Assembly (NCBI GenBank): GCA_963735465.1
Contig: CAVTLA010000001.1
Coordinates: forward strand, 2,914,001 to 2,978,000
Source of the DNA: DASZHJ01 sp963735465
GTDB lineage: Bacteria; Pseudomonadota; Alphaproteobacteria; ATCC43930; CGMCC-115725
DNA length: 64,000 bases
Reading direction: 5' to 3'
The position numbers and the translations under genes were made by a program. Within the stretch, counting starts at the first letter, position 1. Every line of letters starts with the position of its first letter. The notes under the pieces are model-generated. The model was not told where the DNA came from. It saw only the letters and a list, made by a program, of their open reading frames with translations, and ran no database searches. Positions 37,421 to 46,365 of the stretch are shown one piece after another.

Positions 37421-38423
37421 AAAGAACCCTCGGTCTCCGCCAAACTCAGGACGCTCGGACGCGACCCGGGCGATCGAGGTGGTCGCGTTCCCGGCATTCC
37501 AGATGCTCGACGTGACCGGACCGCTCCAGGTATTCGCGTCCGCCAACGACATCGTGGTGGAAGGCGGCGGGACGCCGCCCTACGCGCTCCGCGTGGTGGC
37601 GGAAGGCGGCAGGAACGTCACGGCTTCCTCCGGGCTCGGGCTCACCACGCAGATGCTGTCGCCAGTCGACGCGACGCTCGACACGCTTGTGATCGCCGGC
37701 GGCCAGGGCGTCCTGGAGGCGTCCGCCAATCCAGAGCTGGTGGGCTGGGTGCGAGCACGGGCAAAGGTGGCGCGGCGCACGGCGTCCGTGTGCACGGGGG
37801 CGTTCCTGTTGGCCGCGTCCGGCATGCTGGATGGACGCCGCGCCACGACCCACTGGTCATACTGCTCCGAGCTCGTTCGCCGATTTCCCACCGTGCGCGT
37901 CGAGCCCGACCCGATCTTCGTGCGTGATGGCGCGGTGTGGACGTCCGCGGGCGTGACGGCTGGGATCGATCTTGCCTTGGCGCTGGTGGAGGAGGATCTC
38001 GGCCGCGACGTGGCACTGGCCGTGGCGCGCTATCTCGTGGTGTTTCTCAAGCGGCCCGGCGGTCAGGCGCAGTTCAGCACGGCGCTGTCGCTGCAGGCAG
38101 CGGAGGATCGGTTCGGCGCGCTGCACGCGTGGATCAGCACGCACCTCAAGCACGACCTGTCGCTTCCCGTCCTGGCCGCCGAAGCCGGGATGAGCGAGCG
38201 CAGCTTCAGCCGGCACTACCTGGAGTCGACGAAGCTCACCCCGGCCCGAGCGGTGGAGCGGCTTCGCGTCGAGGCGGCGCGTCGGCTGCTCACGGAATCA
38301 GGTCTGCCGGTCAAGCGGATTGCTCAGCAATGCGGGTTCGGCTCGGAGGAAACGATGCGTCGCAGCTTCCTTCGCCTTCTTGCCGTGACGCCGCAGGACT
38401 ATCGCGCGCGCTTCAGCGTCTGA
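37416..38423 (+). CDS. GlxA-family AraC-type transcriptional regulator
   Basis: 335 residues. The N-terminal DJ-1/PfpI-like domain occupies about 15-205 (AIEVVAFPAFQMLDVTGPLQ; SVCTGAFLLAASGMLDGRRA), and the AraC HTH domain about 230-330 (HDLSLPVLAAEAGMSERSFS; RLRVEAARRLLTESGLPVKR; IAQQCGFGSEETMRRSFLR). ATG 37416 has GAGGTGG just upstream; 37383 is an alternative start. It likely controls its own gene and the divergent isonitrile-hydratase-like gene. The Cys of the elbow is retained. Confidence 0.88.
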   Translation: MPKNPRSPPNSGRSDATRAIEVVAFPAFQMLDVTGPLQVFASANDIVVEGGGTPPYALRVVAEGGRNVTASSGLGLTTQMLSPVDATLDTLVIAGGQGVLEASANPELVGWVRARAKVARRTASVCTGAFLLAASGMLDGRRATTHWSYCSELVRRFPTVRVEPDPIFVRDGAVWTSAGVTAGIDLALALVEEDLGRDVALAVARYLVVFLKRPGGQAQFSTALSLQAAEDRFGALHAWISTHLKHDLSLPVLAAEAGMSERSFSRHYLESTKLTPARAVERLRVEAARRLLTESGLPVKRIAQQCGFGSEETMRRSFLRLLAVTPQDYRARFSV

Positions 38424-38460
38424 ATGTCGGCCGCGCGTCGGCTGGAGCTCCTTCGGAGTC

Positions 38461-38504
38461 TCCTCGCCTACGACTCCTGAGGCCCCGGTCTTGGCAGCGC
38501 CGTG
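38461..38504 (+). repeat. Direct repeat, copy 2, resembling the apt 3' end
   Basis: 44 bp matching 36065-36108. It would encode the same LAYDS stop (CTC GCC TAC GAC TCC TGA), but no apt body precedes it, apart from a short, weaker match at about 38450-38460. It looks like the far end of an insertion or duplication that left an apt remnant. Confidence 0.7.
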
Positions 38505-38506
38505 CT

Positions 38507-39883
38507 CTAACGTCGCGACCAGCGAAATTCCCCGGGGGTCGTGCCGAAGACGTGGCGAAAATGGCGCGCCAGGTGGCTCTGGTCGGAAAAGCCCGCTGCG
38601 AGGGCGATCTCCGACAGGGACGAGTCCGTACGAGCCAGCATCTCCCGCGCCCGCTGGACGCGCCGCCGCGTGAGATACATGTGCGGCGTGACGCCGGTCG
38701 AATGCTTGAACTCGCGCGCGAAGTGGAAGACCGACAGCCCGGCGACCGTGGCGAGTTCCGCCAGCTGCGTGCGCTCCTCCAGATGCGCCTCCATGTACTC
38801 ATGGACGCGACGCAGAACGCCGGGCGAAAGGCCGCCAAAGGCGGGGGGAGCCGGCGCCAGATCCTGCAGCGCGACGACCAGATCGCGGCGCGGCCGGGTG
38901 TGGAGGGCGAGAGTCAGCGGATTTTTCGAGACCCCCGCCGTGCGATCGGGGGGCGTCACGATCGCGGACCGGATCTCGCTGGCACCGGCGACCACCAGCT
39001 GCGTCGGGATATCGACGCCGTCGTTGCGGCGGAAGAGATCGGCGTTGCGCTCGAAAACCGTCCAGAGACCGGCGCCTTTCTGAATCGCCCGATCGTCGAG
39101 GGCGAGGGACGCCCGCGCGGCCCGGTTGGCGCCGACGATCCGCTGATCGCCATCCACCGCCAGCAGCGTGCTGCCGGCACCATCCTCCGCCGACGCGAAC
39201 GCGATCACCCAGCACCGGCGAAAGTGCTCTCGAAAGAACCGCTCTTCGGTGGCCAGCGCGGCGGTCACCGCGAGGGTGCCAGTCAGGGCGTGCGCGGACT
39301 CCGATAGCCCGGGATCGATGGCGGAGACGTCCAATACCGCCATCAGCTTTCCGTCGACGCCGAAGACGGGGGCGCCGGAGCAGCTCAGGTCCCGGTGCCG
39401 AGACCGGAAATGCTGGGTCCTGTGAACCGTGATCGGACGCTCTTCGGCGATGCAGGTCCCGATCCCGTTGGTGCCCTCTATCTCCTCCGACCAGACGCCA
39501 CCAAGCCAGGTTCCCCAGAACTTGAAGCGGTCGGCCTCGGCATCCTGGCCGCGATGCTCCACGGCGACGCCGTCGGAATTGCACAACAGCACCGTGTATC
39601 CGGCCCTGCGGACGAGCTGATAGAGCCGGTGGATCTCCTCGCGCGCGCTGCATATCAAATCCCCGAGCGGCTCGCGCAGCGCCGCGATCTCGTGCTGCGT
39701 GAGCACGTGGGGCGCCACGGCGGCGCCGGGATCGACCCCATGGCTGCGGGCGGAGCGCTGCCAGGATGTGGACACCTCCTCGATTCCAGGCGCCGGCGTT
39801 CCGCCCTCGACGACGGAATGGACGTGCTCGGCATGCCTCTCGGCCGTCTCGATCGGCTCTGCAATGCCCCCTGGGCTCGTCAT
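38507..39883 (-). CDS. GAF-AraC transcriptional regulator (AcoR-like sensor, AraC output)
   Basis: 458 residues. The N-terminal half resembles the sensor of AcoR/sigma-54 activators: SWQRSARSHGVDPG, HRLYQLVRRAGYTVLLCNSD, FWGTWLGGVWSEEIEGTNGI, GTCIAEERPITVHRTQHFRS. No AAA+ sigma-54 domain follows. Instead the C-terminus is an AraC HTH (ERTQLAELATVAGLSVFHFA; RRRVQRAREMLARTDSSLSE; IALAAGFSDQSHLARHFRHV). ATG 39883 is preferred to the longer frame. It is divergent from a truncated winged-helix regulator, and the two may share a promoter region. The inducer is unknown. Confidence 0.8.
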   Translation of the reverse strand: MTSPGGIAEPIETAERHAEHVHSVVEGGTPAPGIEEVSTSWQRSARSHGVDPGAAVAPHVLTQHEIAALREPLGDLICSAREEIHRLYQLVRRAGYTVLLCNSDGVAVEHRGQDAEADRFKFWGTWLGGVWSEEIEGTNGIGTCIAEERPITVHRTQHFRSRHRDLSCSGAPVFGVDGKLMAVLDVSAIDPGLSESAHALTGTLAVTAALATEERFFREHFRRCWVIAFASAEDGAGSTLLAVDGDQRIVGANRAARASLALDDRAIQKGAGLWTVFERNADLFRRNDGVDIPTQLVVAGASEIRSAIVTPPDRTAGVSKNPLTLALHTRPRRDLVVALQDLAPAPPAFGGLSPGVLRRVHEYMEAHLEERTQLAELATVAGLSVFHFAREFKHSTGVTPHMYLTRRRVQRAREMLARTDSSLSEIALAAGFSDQSHLARHFRHVFGTTPGEFRWSRR

Positions 39884-40205
39884 CGCTCCACCAGATTTAT
39901 GACGGTCGCCGGGATGTGCTCCTGGACGCCACGGCGGCGTTCGATCAACGCCTCGCCATTGCAGAGGCAACTTTGAACGCTAGCCCCTGGCCCGCGCAAG
40001 GGGTGTTCCCCGCCGACGGGCGGGCCCGATTGGCGGCCGCTTGCCGCCCGCCTCAACCCTCGATTCTGGTGCAAGCCCGTCCGCGGCGGCCATTGGAGCA
40101 AACGTGTTCCACCCACAGCAAAGCCGTCCAATAGCGGCAAGGCCACCCCGGCGAAGACTTCTCACCAAGACCGCGATCGACCGGAAGCACGGGGAGGAAC
40201 GGATC
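39884..40205. other. 322-bp divergent intergenic region between two regulators
   Basis: No gene is supported. An inverted arrangement GGCGGGC (near 40020) and GCCCGCC (near 40050) could form a hairpin on the winged-helix side. A GGGGAGGAAC ribosome-binding site precedes the ATG at 40206. No strong promoter could be picked by eye. Confidence 0.4.
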
Positions 40206-41741
40206 ATGTGGCCGCGACAGATCTACACGTCCGGATCATGGGAGGTCGATCTCGGCCAGCGCGAGCTGCGGGCGCATGGGGCCCCGGTCCCGGTCGGCCA
40301 CAAGGCCTTCGACATCATCGAGCTGCTGGTTGGCGCGGCCGGCAACCTTCTCACCAAGGACGATCTGATGGCGCGCCTGTGGCCCGGCCATGTGGTCGAG
40401 GAGAACAGGCTTCAGGTTCACATGTCGGCGGTTCGCAAGGCATTGGGCCAGGATCGGGGACTGCTCAGGACCGCCTGCGGCCGCGGCTATCGTCTTCTCG
40501 GGGAATGGAGGGTCCGGGAGGAGCCTCTTGCGCAAAGCCCGCCTGACCGCGGCGCGGAGACGCGGTCCGCCAGGCCGCGCCTCGGCAATCTCCCCGCGGC
40601 GAGGTCGGACCTGATCGGCCGAGCCGAGCCGGCGCGGCGCCTCGAGGATCTAATGTCAGCCTACCGCGTGGTCACGCTGACCGGACCCGGCGGGATCGGA
40701 AAGACCAGGCTGGCCCTGGAGGTCGCCCGCAACCTGTCGGCCGGATTCGACGGCGACGTCTGGCTTGTCGAGCTGGCATCGATATCGGATCCCGCCCTCC
40801 TTGCTTCCGTGGTCGCCGGCACCCTCGGACTGGATCCGGGCGGCGAGGCGAGCACCCCAGCCTCAGTCGCCCGCGCCATCGGGGGAAGACGGCTCCTGCT
40901 CGTGCTCGACACTTGCGAGCACCTGATCGAGGCGGCGGCCGAGCTGGTCGAGACCATTCTGCGCTGGTGTCCGGGCACATCGATTCTGGCCACCAGCCGG
41001 GAGCTTCTGCGGATCGACGGCGAGCACGTCTATCCCGTTCCGCCCCTCGAGGTGCCATCCCGGCACCAGGACGAGGCAGGCGACGCATTCGAGCTCAGCG
41101 CCGTGCAGCTCTTCGTCACCCGCATGAAATCGTGGCGGTTCGACTTCTCGCCCCAGGGCGCCGACCTCGCGACGATCGGTGCGATCTGCCGGCGCCTGGA
41201 CGGTGTGCCGCTCGCCATCGAGCTTGCGGCGTCGCGCGCCGCGACGCTCGGAACGGAGCAGGTCCTTTCGCGCCTCGACGAGCGCTTCGCCCTGCTGACC
41301 AACGGCCGCCGGACGGCGCCGCCGCGGCATCAGACATTGCGCGCCACCCTCGACTGGAGCTACGAGCTGCTGTCCGCGGCGGAACGGCGCGCGCTCTGCG
41401 TCCTGGCGCTGTTCGCGGGCGAATTCACGCTCGACGGCGCGATCGCCGTCGCCGGTGACCCCGCGTCGATGGTCGCGGAAAACATCGCGAACCTCGTCGC
41501 GAAATCGCTCCTGCAGCTCGACAGGTCGGGAGACCACAGCCGGTGGCGCCTGCTGGAGACGACGCGGGCCTACGCCCTCGAGAAGCTCGCCGAAAGCGGC
41601 GACGGCGATCAGGCCGCACGACGCCATGCTGAATTCTTCCTGGATTTCGCCAGCCGTGCGCCGGGGTCGCGATCGGCCCCGGAGAATCCCGCCGACCGCA
41701 GCCGGGAGACCGACACAGGCCCTAGTCGGAGCGAGCTCTAG
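40206..41741 (+). CDS. Winged-helix/ATPase regulator, C-terminally truncated
   Basis: 511 residues. An OmpR/PhoB-type DNA-binding domain lies at about 5-100 (GHKAFDIIELLVGAAGNLLT; VEENRLQVHMSAVRKALGQD), followed by an NTPase domain with Walker A LTGPGGIGKTRLALEVA near residue 160, and ATSRELLRIDGEHVYPVPPL, then a winged-helix block (RRTAPPRHQTLRATLDWSYE). Relatives run on for several hundred residues of helical repeats after HAEFFLDFA; here the protein stops within 40 residues of unrelated sequence. The 3' end overlaps the convergent potC gene by 20 bp. Probably a deletion remnant. Confidence 0.75.
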   Translation: MWPRQIYTSGSWEVDLGQRELRAHGAPVPVGHKAFDIIELLVGAAGNLLTKDDLMARLWPGHVVEENRLQVHMSAVRKALGQDRGLLRTACGRGYRLLGEWRVREEPLAQSPPDRGAETRSARPRLGNLPAARSDLIGRAEPARRLEDLMSAYRVVTLTGPGGIGKTRLALEVARNLSAGFDGDVWLVELASISDPALLASVVAGTLGLDPGGEASTPASVARAIGGRRLLLVLDTCEHLIEAAAELVETILRWCPGTSILATSRELLRIDGEHVYPVPPLEVPSRHQDEAGDAFELSAVQLFVTRMKSWRFDFSPQGADLATIGAICRRLDGVPLAIELAASRAATLGTEQVLSRLDERFALLTNGRRTAPPRHQTLRATLDWSYELLSAAERRALCVLALFAGEFTLDGAIAVAGDPASMVAENIANLVAKSLLQLDRSGDHSRWRLLETTRAYALEKLAESGDGDQAARRHAEFFLDFASRAPGSRSAPENPADRSRETDTGPSRSEL

Positions 41742-42531
41742 GCCCGGTCAGGAGGCGCCCCGCCACCACCGCCGCCACGGTCACCGCCGCCACCATGACG
41801 GTGGCGAGCGCGTTGACCTGGGGGCTGACGCCGAGCCGCACGCTGGAGAAGATCGCCATCGGCAGCGTCGTCGAGGCCGGGCCGGAGACGAAGCTTGCGA
41901 GGACGAGGTCGTCGAGGGAGAGGGTGAATGCCAGCAGCCAGCCCGCCGCCAGGGCCGGCGCGATCAGCGGCAGGGTGATGACCGCGAAGACCTTCCAGGG
42001 CCGGGCGCCGAGGTCGAGGGCCGCCTCCTCCACCGAGCGGTCGAAGGCATGGAGCCGCGCCTCCACCACCACCGCCACATAGGACATGCCCAGGCTCACA
42101 TGGGCAATGACGATGGTGAGGACGCCGCGGCCGGCAGGCCAGCCGATCCAATCCTCGAGCCCCACGAACAGCAGCAGCAGCGAGAGGCCCATGATGACCT
42201 CCGGCAGCACCAGCGGCACGCCGATGAGCCCGGCGAAGAGGGTCCGCCCGCGGAAGCGGCGATAGCGGCTGAGAGCAAATCCCGCCAGCGTGCCGAGCAC
42301 CAGCGCGCCGCTCGCCGCCGCCACCGCGATCTCCAGGCTGATGAAGCCAGCGTCCCACATCGCCCCGTTGTGCCAGAGCTCGCCGTACCAGCGCGTCGAA
42401 AATCCCGCCCAGACCGTGACCAGGCGCGACGCGTTGAAGGAATAGACGATGAGCGAGACGATCGGCCCGTACAGGAAGAGATATCCGAGCGCGAGCATGG
42501 CCGGCAGGAACAGGGGACGGCGGCCGGTCAT
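41722..42531 (-). CDS. potC: Polyamine ABC transporter permease PotC
   Basis: 269 residues with about six membrane helices. LYGPIVSLIVYSFNASR is typical of PotC/PotI, and the EAA loop reads SVEEAALDLGARPWKVFAVI. It pairs with PotB to form the transport pathway. The start overlaps the PotB stop by 4 bp. It is the last gene of the pot operon, overlapping the truncated regulator by 20 bp on the opposite strand. The last residues (RLLTGPRARSD) are normal for the family. Confidence 0.92.
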   Translation of the reverse strand: MTGRRPLFLPAMLALGYLFLYGPIVSLIVYSFNASRLVTVWAGFSTRWYGELWHNGAMWDAGFISLEIAVAAASGALVLGTLAGFALSRYRRFRGRTLFAGLIGVPLVLPEVIMGLSLLLLFVGLEDWIGWPAGRGVLTIVIAHVSLGMSYVAVVVEARLHAFDRSVEEAALDLGARPWKVFAVITLPLIAPALAAGWLLAFTLSLDDLVLASFVSGPASTTLPMAIFSSVRLGVSPQVNALATVMVAAVTVAAVVAGRLLTGPRARSD

Positions 42532-43421
42532 GGCGCCGCCTCGCTTCCGGCGCGCCGCATCAGCATCATCGGTCCCGCCAGCAGAAGCAGCATCGCCACC
42601 GCCACCGCCGAGGCCACTGGCCAGTCGTGGTTGGTGAAGAACTCGTCCCACAGCACCTTGCCGATCATCAGCGTATCCGGGCCGCCCAGCAGCTCCGGGA
42701 TCACGAACTCGCCGACCGCGGGGATGAACACCAGGAGCGACCCCGCGATGACGCCCGGGAGCGACAGGGGCAAGGTCACCGCAAGAAAGGCGCGCCAGGG
42801 CCGGCAGCCGAGATCCGCCGCCGCCTCCAGAAGCGCGGGATCGAGCTTCTCCAGGCTGGCGTAGAGCGGCAGCACCATGAAGGGGAGATAGCCGTAGACC
42901 AGCCCGACGAACACCGAGAAGGAGTTGTTGAGGAGCGGCAGCGGCTCGCCGATGAGGCCCAGCCAGATGAGCGCGTTGTTGATGAAGCCGTTGCCCTTGA
43001 GGAGGCCGATCCAGGCATAGACCCTGAGCAGGAAGCTGGTCCAGAACGGCAGGATCACCATCATCAGCAGGGTGACGCGCCAGGATTTCGGCGCGCGGGC
43101 GATGGCATAGGCCATGGGATAGCCCAGCAGCAGGCAGAGCGCCACGGTGCCGGCGGCATATCCGAGCGAGGTGAGGTACGCGCGCCAATAGAGATTGTCC
43201 GAAAGCAGCAGCCCATAGTTCGCGAGGGTCGCCGCGAGACGCGGCAGGCCGTCGCCAGCCTCGAGGAGCGGTGTATAGGGCGGCACGCCGAGGACACTCT
43301 CGGCGAAGCTGATCTTCACCACGATCGCGAGGGGCAGCAGGGTGAAGAGGGCCAGCCAGAGATAGGGCAGCGCGATCGCGAGGCGCCGGCCGCCGCCGCC
43401 GTGCATCGCGAGCCGTCTCAT
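42528..43421 (-). CDS. potB: Polyamine ABC transporter permease PotB
   Basis: 297 residues with about six helices. PYLWLALFTLLPLAIVVKIS begins the first helix, and the loop DPALLEAAADLGCRPWRAFL contacts the ATPase. The NALIWLGLIGEPLPLLNNSF region is typical of PotB/PotH. It shares 4-bp overlaps with potA and potC. Neither permease shows frame problems, in contrast to the first 13 kb of the window. Confidence 0.92.
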   Translation of the reverse strand: MRRLAMHGGGGRRLAIALPYLWLALFTLLPLAIVVKISFAESVLGVPPYTPLLEAGDGLPRLAATLANYGLLLSDNLYWRAYLTSLGYAAGTVALCLLLGYPMAYAIARAPKSWRVTLLMMVILPFWTSFLLRVYAWIGLLKGNGFINNALIWLGLIGEPLPLLNNSFSVFVGLVYGYLPFMVLPLYASLEKLDPALLEAAADLGCRPWRAFLAVTLPLSLPGVIAGSLLVFIPAVGEFVIPELLGGPDTLMIGKVLWDEFFTNHDWPVASAVAVAMLLLLAGPMMLMRRAGSEAAP

Positions 43422-44512
43422 GACGTGAGGAGGACGCCGGCGTCCGCGTCCCAGCCGAGCCAGACCGGCGCGCCCTCGCCCATCTCCTCAGCCGCGGCGC
43501 GGCGCGTGTTGGGGAGCGTGACGCGCACCGGGCGACCGTTGGCGAGCGCCACGTGATATGTGGAGGCTTCGCCGCGATAGGCCACCTCGCGGATCGTGCC
43601 CTGCAGCCGGTTCGGGAGGTTCGCCGCCGGCGCGGGCCCGAGTGCGATTTTCTCCGGCCGCACCGCCACCGCCACCGCCTGCCCCGCCGTGCCCGATCCG
43701 GCGACGCGCAGGCGCGCGCCGAGATCGGCGCAGTCCACCGCCAGCACCCCCGCCTCCACTGCCGCGACGCGGCCCTCGAAGAGATTGACCGCGCCGATGA
43801 AGTCGGCGACGAAGCGGCAGTTGGGCGTCTCGTAGACCTCCGCCGGCGTGCCTGTCTGGATCACCCGTCCTCCGGACATCACCGCCATGCGCGACGCCAT
43901 GGTCATCGCCTCCTCCTGGTCATGGGTCACCATGAGGAAGGTGATGCCGACGCGGTGCTGGATGCGCACCAGCTCGAGGCGCGTCTCCTCGCGCAGCTTG
44001 CGGTCGAGAGCCGCCAGGGGCTCGTCCAGGAGCAGGAGCTTCGGCTCCCTGGCAAGCGCGCGGGCCAGCGCCACCCGCTGCCGCTCGCCGCCGGAGAGCT
44101 GGTTCGGCTTGCGCCCGGCGAGCGCGCTCATCTGCACGAGATCGAGCATCGCCTTGACGCGATCGGCGATCTCGCCGCGCGGGCGCCGGTCCTGCTTCAG
44201 GCCGAAGGCGACGTTGTCAGCCACGGTCATATGCGGGAAGAGCGCATAGGACTGGAACATCATGTTGGTGGGCCGCGCGTAGGGCGGCACGTCCGCGACA
44301 TCGGCGCCGTCGATCAGGACGCGGCCCAGGTCCGGCCGCTCGAAGCCGGCGAGCATGCGCAGGAGCGTGGTCTTGCCGCAGCCGGACGGCCCCAGCAGCG
44401 CGAAGAAGGCGCCGCGCTCGATGGCGAGCGAGACATCCTCCACCGCCGCCACGCCGCCGAAGCGCTTCCCCACGCCCTCCAGGCGGACGAAGGGAGGGCT
44501 GCGCTCGTCCAC
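43418..44512 (-). CDS. potA: Polyamine ABC transporter ATP-binding protein PotA
   Basis: 364 residues, the PotA/PotG length. Walker A is LLGPSGCGKTTLLRM, the Q-loop is FQSYALFPHMTV, the signature is LSGGERQRVALARAL and Walker B is LLLLDEPLAALD. A C-terminal TOBE domain (from about 285; AVAVRPEKIALGP) follows. It begins 8 bp after the PotF stop and drives uptake of putrescine or spermidine. Confidence 0.94.
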   Translation of the reverse strand: MDERSPPFVRLEGVGKRFGGVAAVEDVSLAIERGAFFALLGPSGCGKTTLLRMLAGFERPDLGRVLIDGADVADVPPYARPTNMMFQSYALFPHMTVADNVAFGLKQDRRPRGEIADRVKAMLDLVQMSALAGRKPNQLSGGERQRVALARALAREPKLLLLDEPLAALDRKLREETRLELVRIQHRVGITFLMVTHDQEEAMTMASRMAVMSGGRVIQTGTPAEVYETPNCRFVADFIGAVNLFEGRVAAVEAGVLAVDCADLGARLRVAGSGTAGQAVAVAVRPEKIALGPAPAANLPNRLQGTIREVAYRGEASTYHVALANGRPVRVTLPNTRRAAAEEMGEGAPVWLGWDADAGVLLTS

Positions 44513-44519
44513 GATTCCG

Positions 44520-45617
44520 TCAGGTGCCGGTCTTGACGCGGGTCCAGGCGCGGGTGCGCTGGCGCTCGTATTGCTGCGTCACCGGCGTGTCGAAGAACAG
44601 GCGCTTCCTCACCTCCGCCGACGGATAGATGTTCGGATTGTTGCGGATCTCCGGATCCACCAGCTTCGTCGCCTTGGCGTTGGGATTGGCGTAGGCAACC
44701 TCGTTGGAGATGTCGGCGGCGATCTCCGGCTGGAGGATGAAATTGATGAACTTGTGGGCGTTGTCGGGATGCGGCGCGTCGGCGGGGATCGCCATCTGGT
44801 CGATCCAGAGCATCGCGCCCTCCTTGGGGATCGTATAGGCGATGACGACGCCGTTCTTCGCCTCCTCGGCGCGGGACTTCGCCTGGAAAATGTCGCCGGA
44901 ATAGCCGAAGGCGACGCAGACGTCGCCGTTGGCGAGATCGTCGATGTACTGGGAGGAGTGGAACTTCTTGATCGAGGGCCGGACGCCCATGACCACCTCT
45001 GCGGCGCGATCGAGATCCGCGTCCTCGCGGCTGAGCGGCGGCCGGCCGGCGTAGGCGAGCGCCGCCGGGAAGACCTCCTCCGCGGTGTCGAGCAGCGAGA
45101 TGCCGCAGGCCGCGAGCTTCTTGGCGTTGGCGGGATCGAAGATCAGCTTCAGGCTGTCCACCGGCGCCTTGGCGCCCAGCGCCGCCTTCACCTTCGCGAC
45201 GTTGTAGCCGATGCCGGTAGTGCCCCACATGTAGGGCACACCATAGGCGTTGCCGGGATCGGAGACCGCGGCGCTCGCCAGGATCTGCTTGTCGAGATTG
45301 GCGTAGTTGGTGAGCTTGGCGCGGTCCAGCTTGAGCAGGATCTTCGCCTGCACCATCCGCGCCAGGTAGGGGCTCGAGGACGGCACCACCACGTCGTAGC
45401 CGGAATGGCCGGCCGAGAGTTTCGATTCCAGCACGTCGTTGCTGTCGTAGACGTCGTAGCGGACCTTGATGCCGGTCTCGGTCTCGAACTTCGCCACCGT
45501 CTCCTTGCCGATGTAGTCGGACCAGTTGTAGACGTTGAGAATCGGCTCCTCGGCCCGCGCGGCCCCCGCCGCCAGCATCGCCGCCACCGCCGCCGCTCCA
45601 ATCACCGCACGATGCAT
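44520..45617 (-). CDS. potF: Putrescine/spermidine ABC transporter substrate-binding protein
   Basis: 365 residues. A signal peptide lies at about 1-22 (AAMLAAGAARA). The mature start EEPILNVYNWSDYIGKETVA is the standard PotF/PotD N-terminus. SDPGNAYGVPYMWGTTGIGY and EGAMLWIDQMAIPADAPHPD surround the ligand pocket; the acidic pair and Trp residues that hold the amine are in this region. It is the first gene of potF-potA-potB-potC. Putrescine is favoured over spermidine by overall likeness to PotF, which remains a prediction. Confidence 0.9.
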   Translation of the reverse strand: MHRAVIGAAAVAAMLAAGAARAEEPILNVYNWSDYIGKETVAKFETETGIKVRYDVYDSNDVLESKLSAGHSGYDVVVPSSSPYLARMVQAKILLKLDRAKLTNYANLDKQILASAAVSDPGNAYGVPYMWGTTGIGYNVAKVKAALGAKAPVDSLKLIFDPANAKKLAACGISLLDTAEEVFPAALAYAGRPPLSREDADLDRAAEVVMGVRPSIKKFHSSQYIDDLANGDVCVAFGYSGDIFQAKSRAEEAKNGVVIAYTIPKEGAMLWIDQMAIPADAPHPDNAHKFINFILQPEIAADISNEVAYANPNAKATKLVDPEIRNNPNIYPSAEVRKRLFFDTPVTQQYERQRTRAWTRVKTGT

Positions 45618-45699
45618 GTCCCTCGCCCCTTTTCCGTACACAAGATCGCGGCCGGATTCATGCGGTCTCGGCGGTGAGCTTGTCAATCGCGCGGGCGGC

Positions 45700-46365
45700 T
45701 TAGCGGGGAGGCCGCCGGCGCGCCAGCATGAGGCCGTCGCCCACGGTCAGCAGCGCCGCGTCGACCCTGACGTCGTCGCGGATCTTGAGATTGAGGGCGC
45801 GGAGTGCCTCGGTATCCGCATCATGCTTCTGCGTGTCGGCGACGGCGCCGCTCCAGAGCACGTTGTCGATGGCGATGAGGCCGCCCGGCCGCACCAGGCG
45901 CAGGCAGAGCTCGTAGTACATGTCGTAGCCGGTCTTGTCGGCGTCGATGAAGGCGAAGTCGAAGGTCTCCGCGGCGCCTTCCCGAAGCAGGCGGGTCATC
46001 GTCTCCGCGGCGGGACCGATGCGGAGCTCGATGCGGCCGGCGAGGCCGGCCTCGCGCCAGTAGCGCCGGGCGACCTGCGTCCACTCCTCACTGACGTCGC
46101 AGGCGACAACTTTGCCGTCTCCCGGCAGGGCCGAGGCGACCGCCAGGGCGCTGTAGCCGGTGAAGGTACCGATCTCCAGGGTGCGTTTGGCGCCGATGAG
46201 GCGCACCAGCAGCATCAGCAATGCCCCCTGATCGGCGCCGATCTGCATCCCCGCCATCGGCAGCTTCGCGGTCTCGGCGCGCAGGCGCCGCTGCAGCGGC
46301 GTCTCCTTGGCGATGATGAATCCGACGTAGCGCTCGACTGCTTCCGGCAAGAGCGAGCGGGCCAT
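45700..46365 (-). CDS. SAM-dependent O-methyltransferase (caffeoyl-CoA OMT family)
   Basis: 221 residues. SAM-binding motifs are seen in AKRTLEIGTFTGYSALAVAS and GKVVACDVSEEWTQVARRYW; the metal-binding Asp is in FDFAFIDADKTGYDMYYELC, followed by LRPGG-type VRPGGLIAIDNVLWSG. This class usually methylates catechols with Mg2+. It is divergent from the CHRD gene and separated by 82 bp from the pot operon, so it is probably a single-gene unit. The substrate is unknown. Confidence 0.9.
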   Translation of the reverse strand: MARSLLPEAVERYVGFIIAKETPLQRRLRAETAKLPMAGMQIGADQGALLMLLVRLIGAKRTLEIGTFTGYSALAVASALPGDGKVVACDVSEEWTQVARRYWREAGLAGRIELRIGPAAETMTRLLREGAAETFDFAFIDADKTGYDMYYELCLRLVRPGGLIAIDNVLWSGAVADTQKHDADTEALRALNLKIRDDVRVDAALLTVGDGLMLARRRPPR

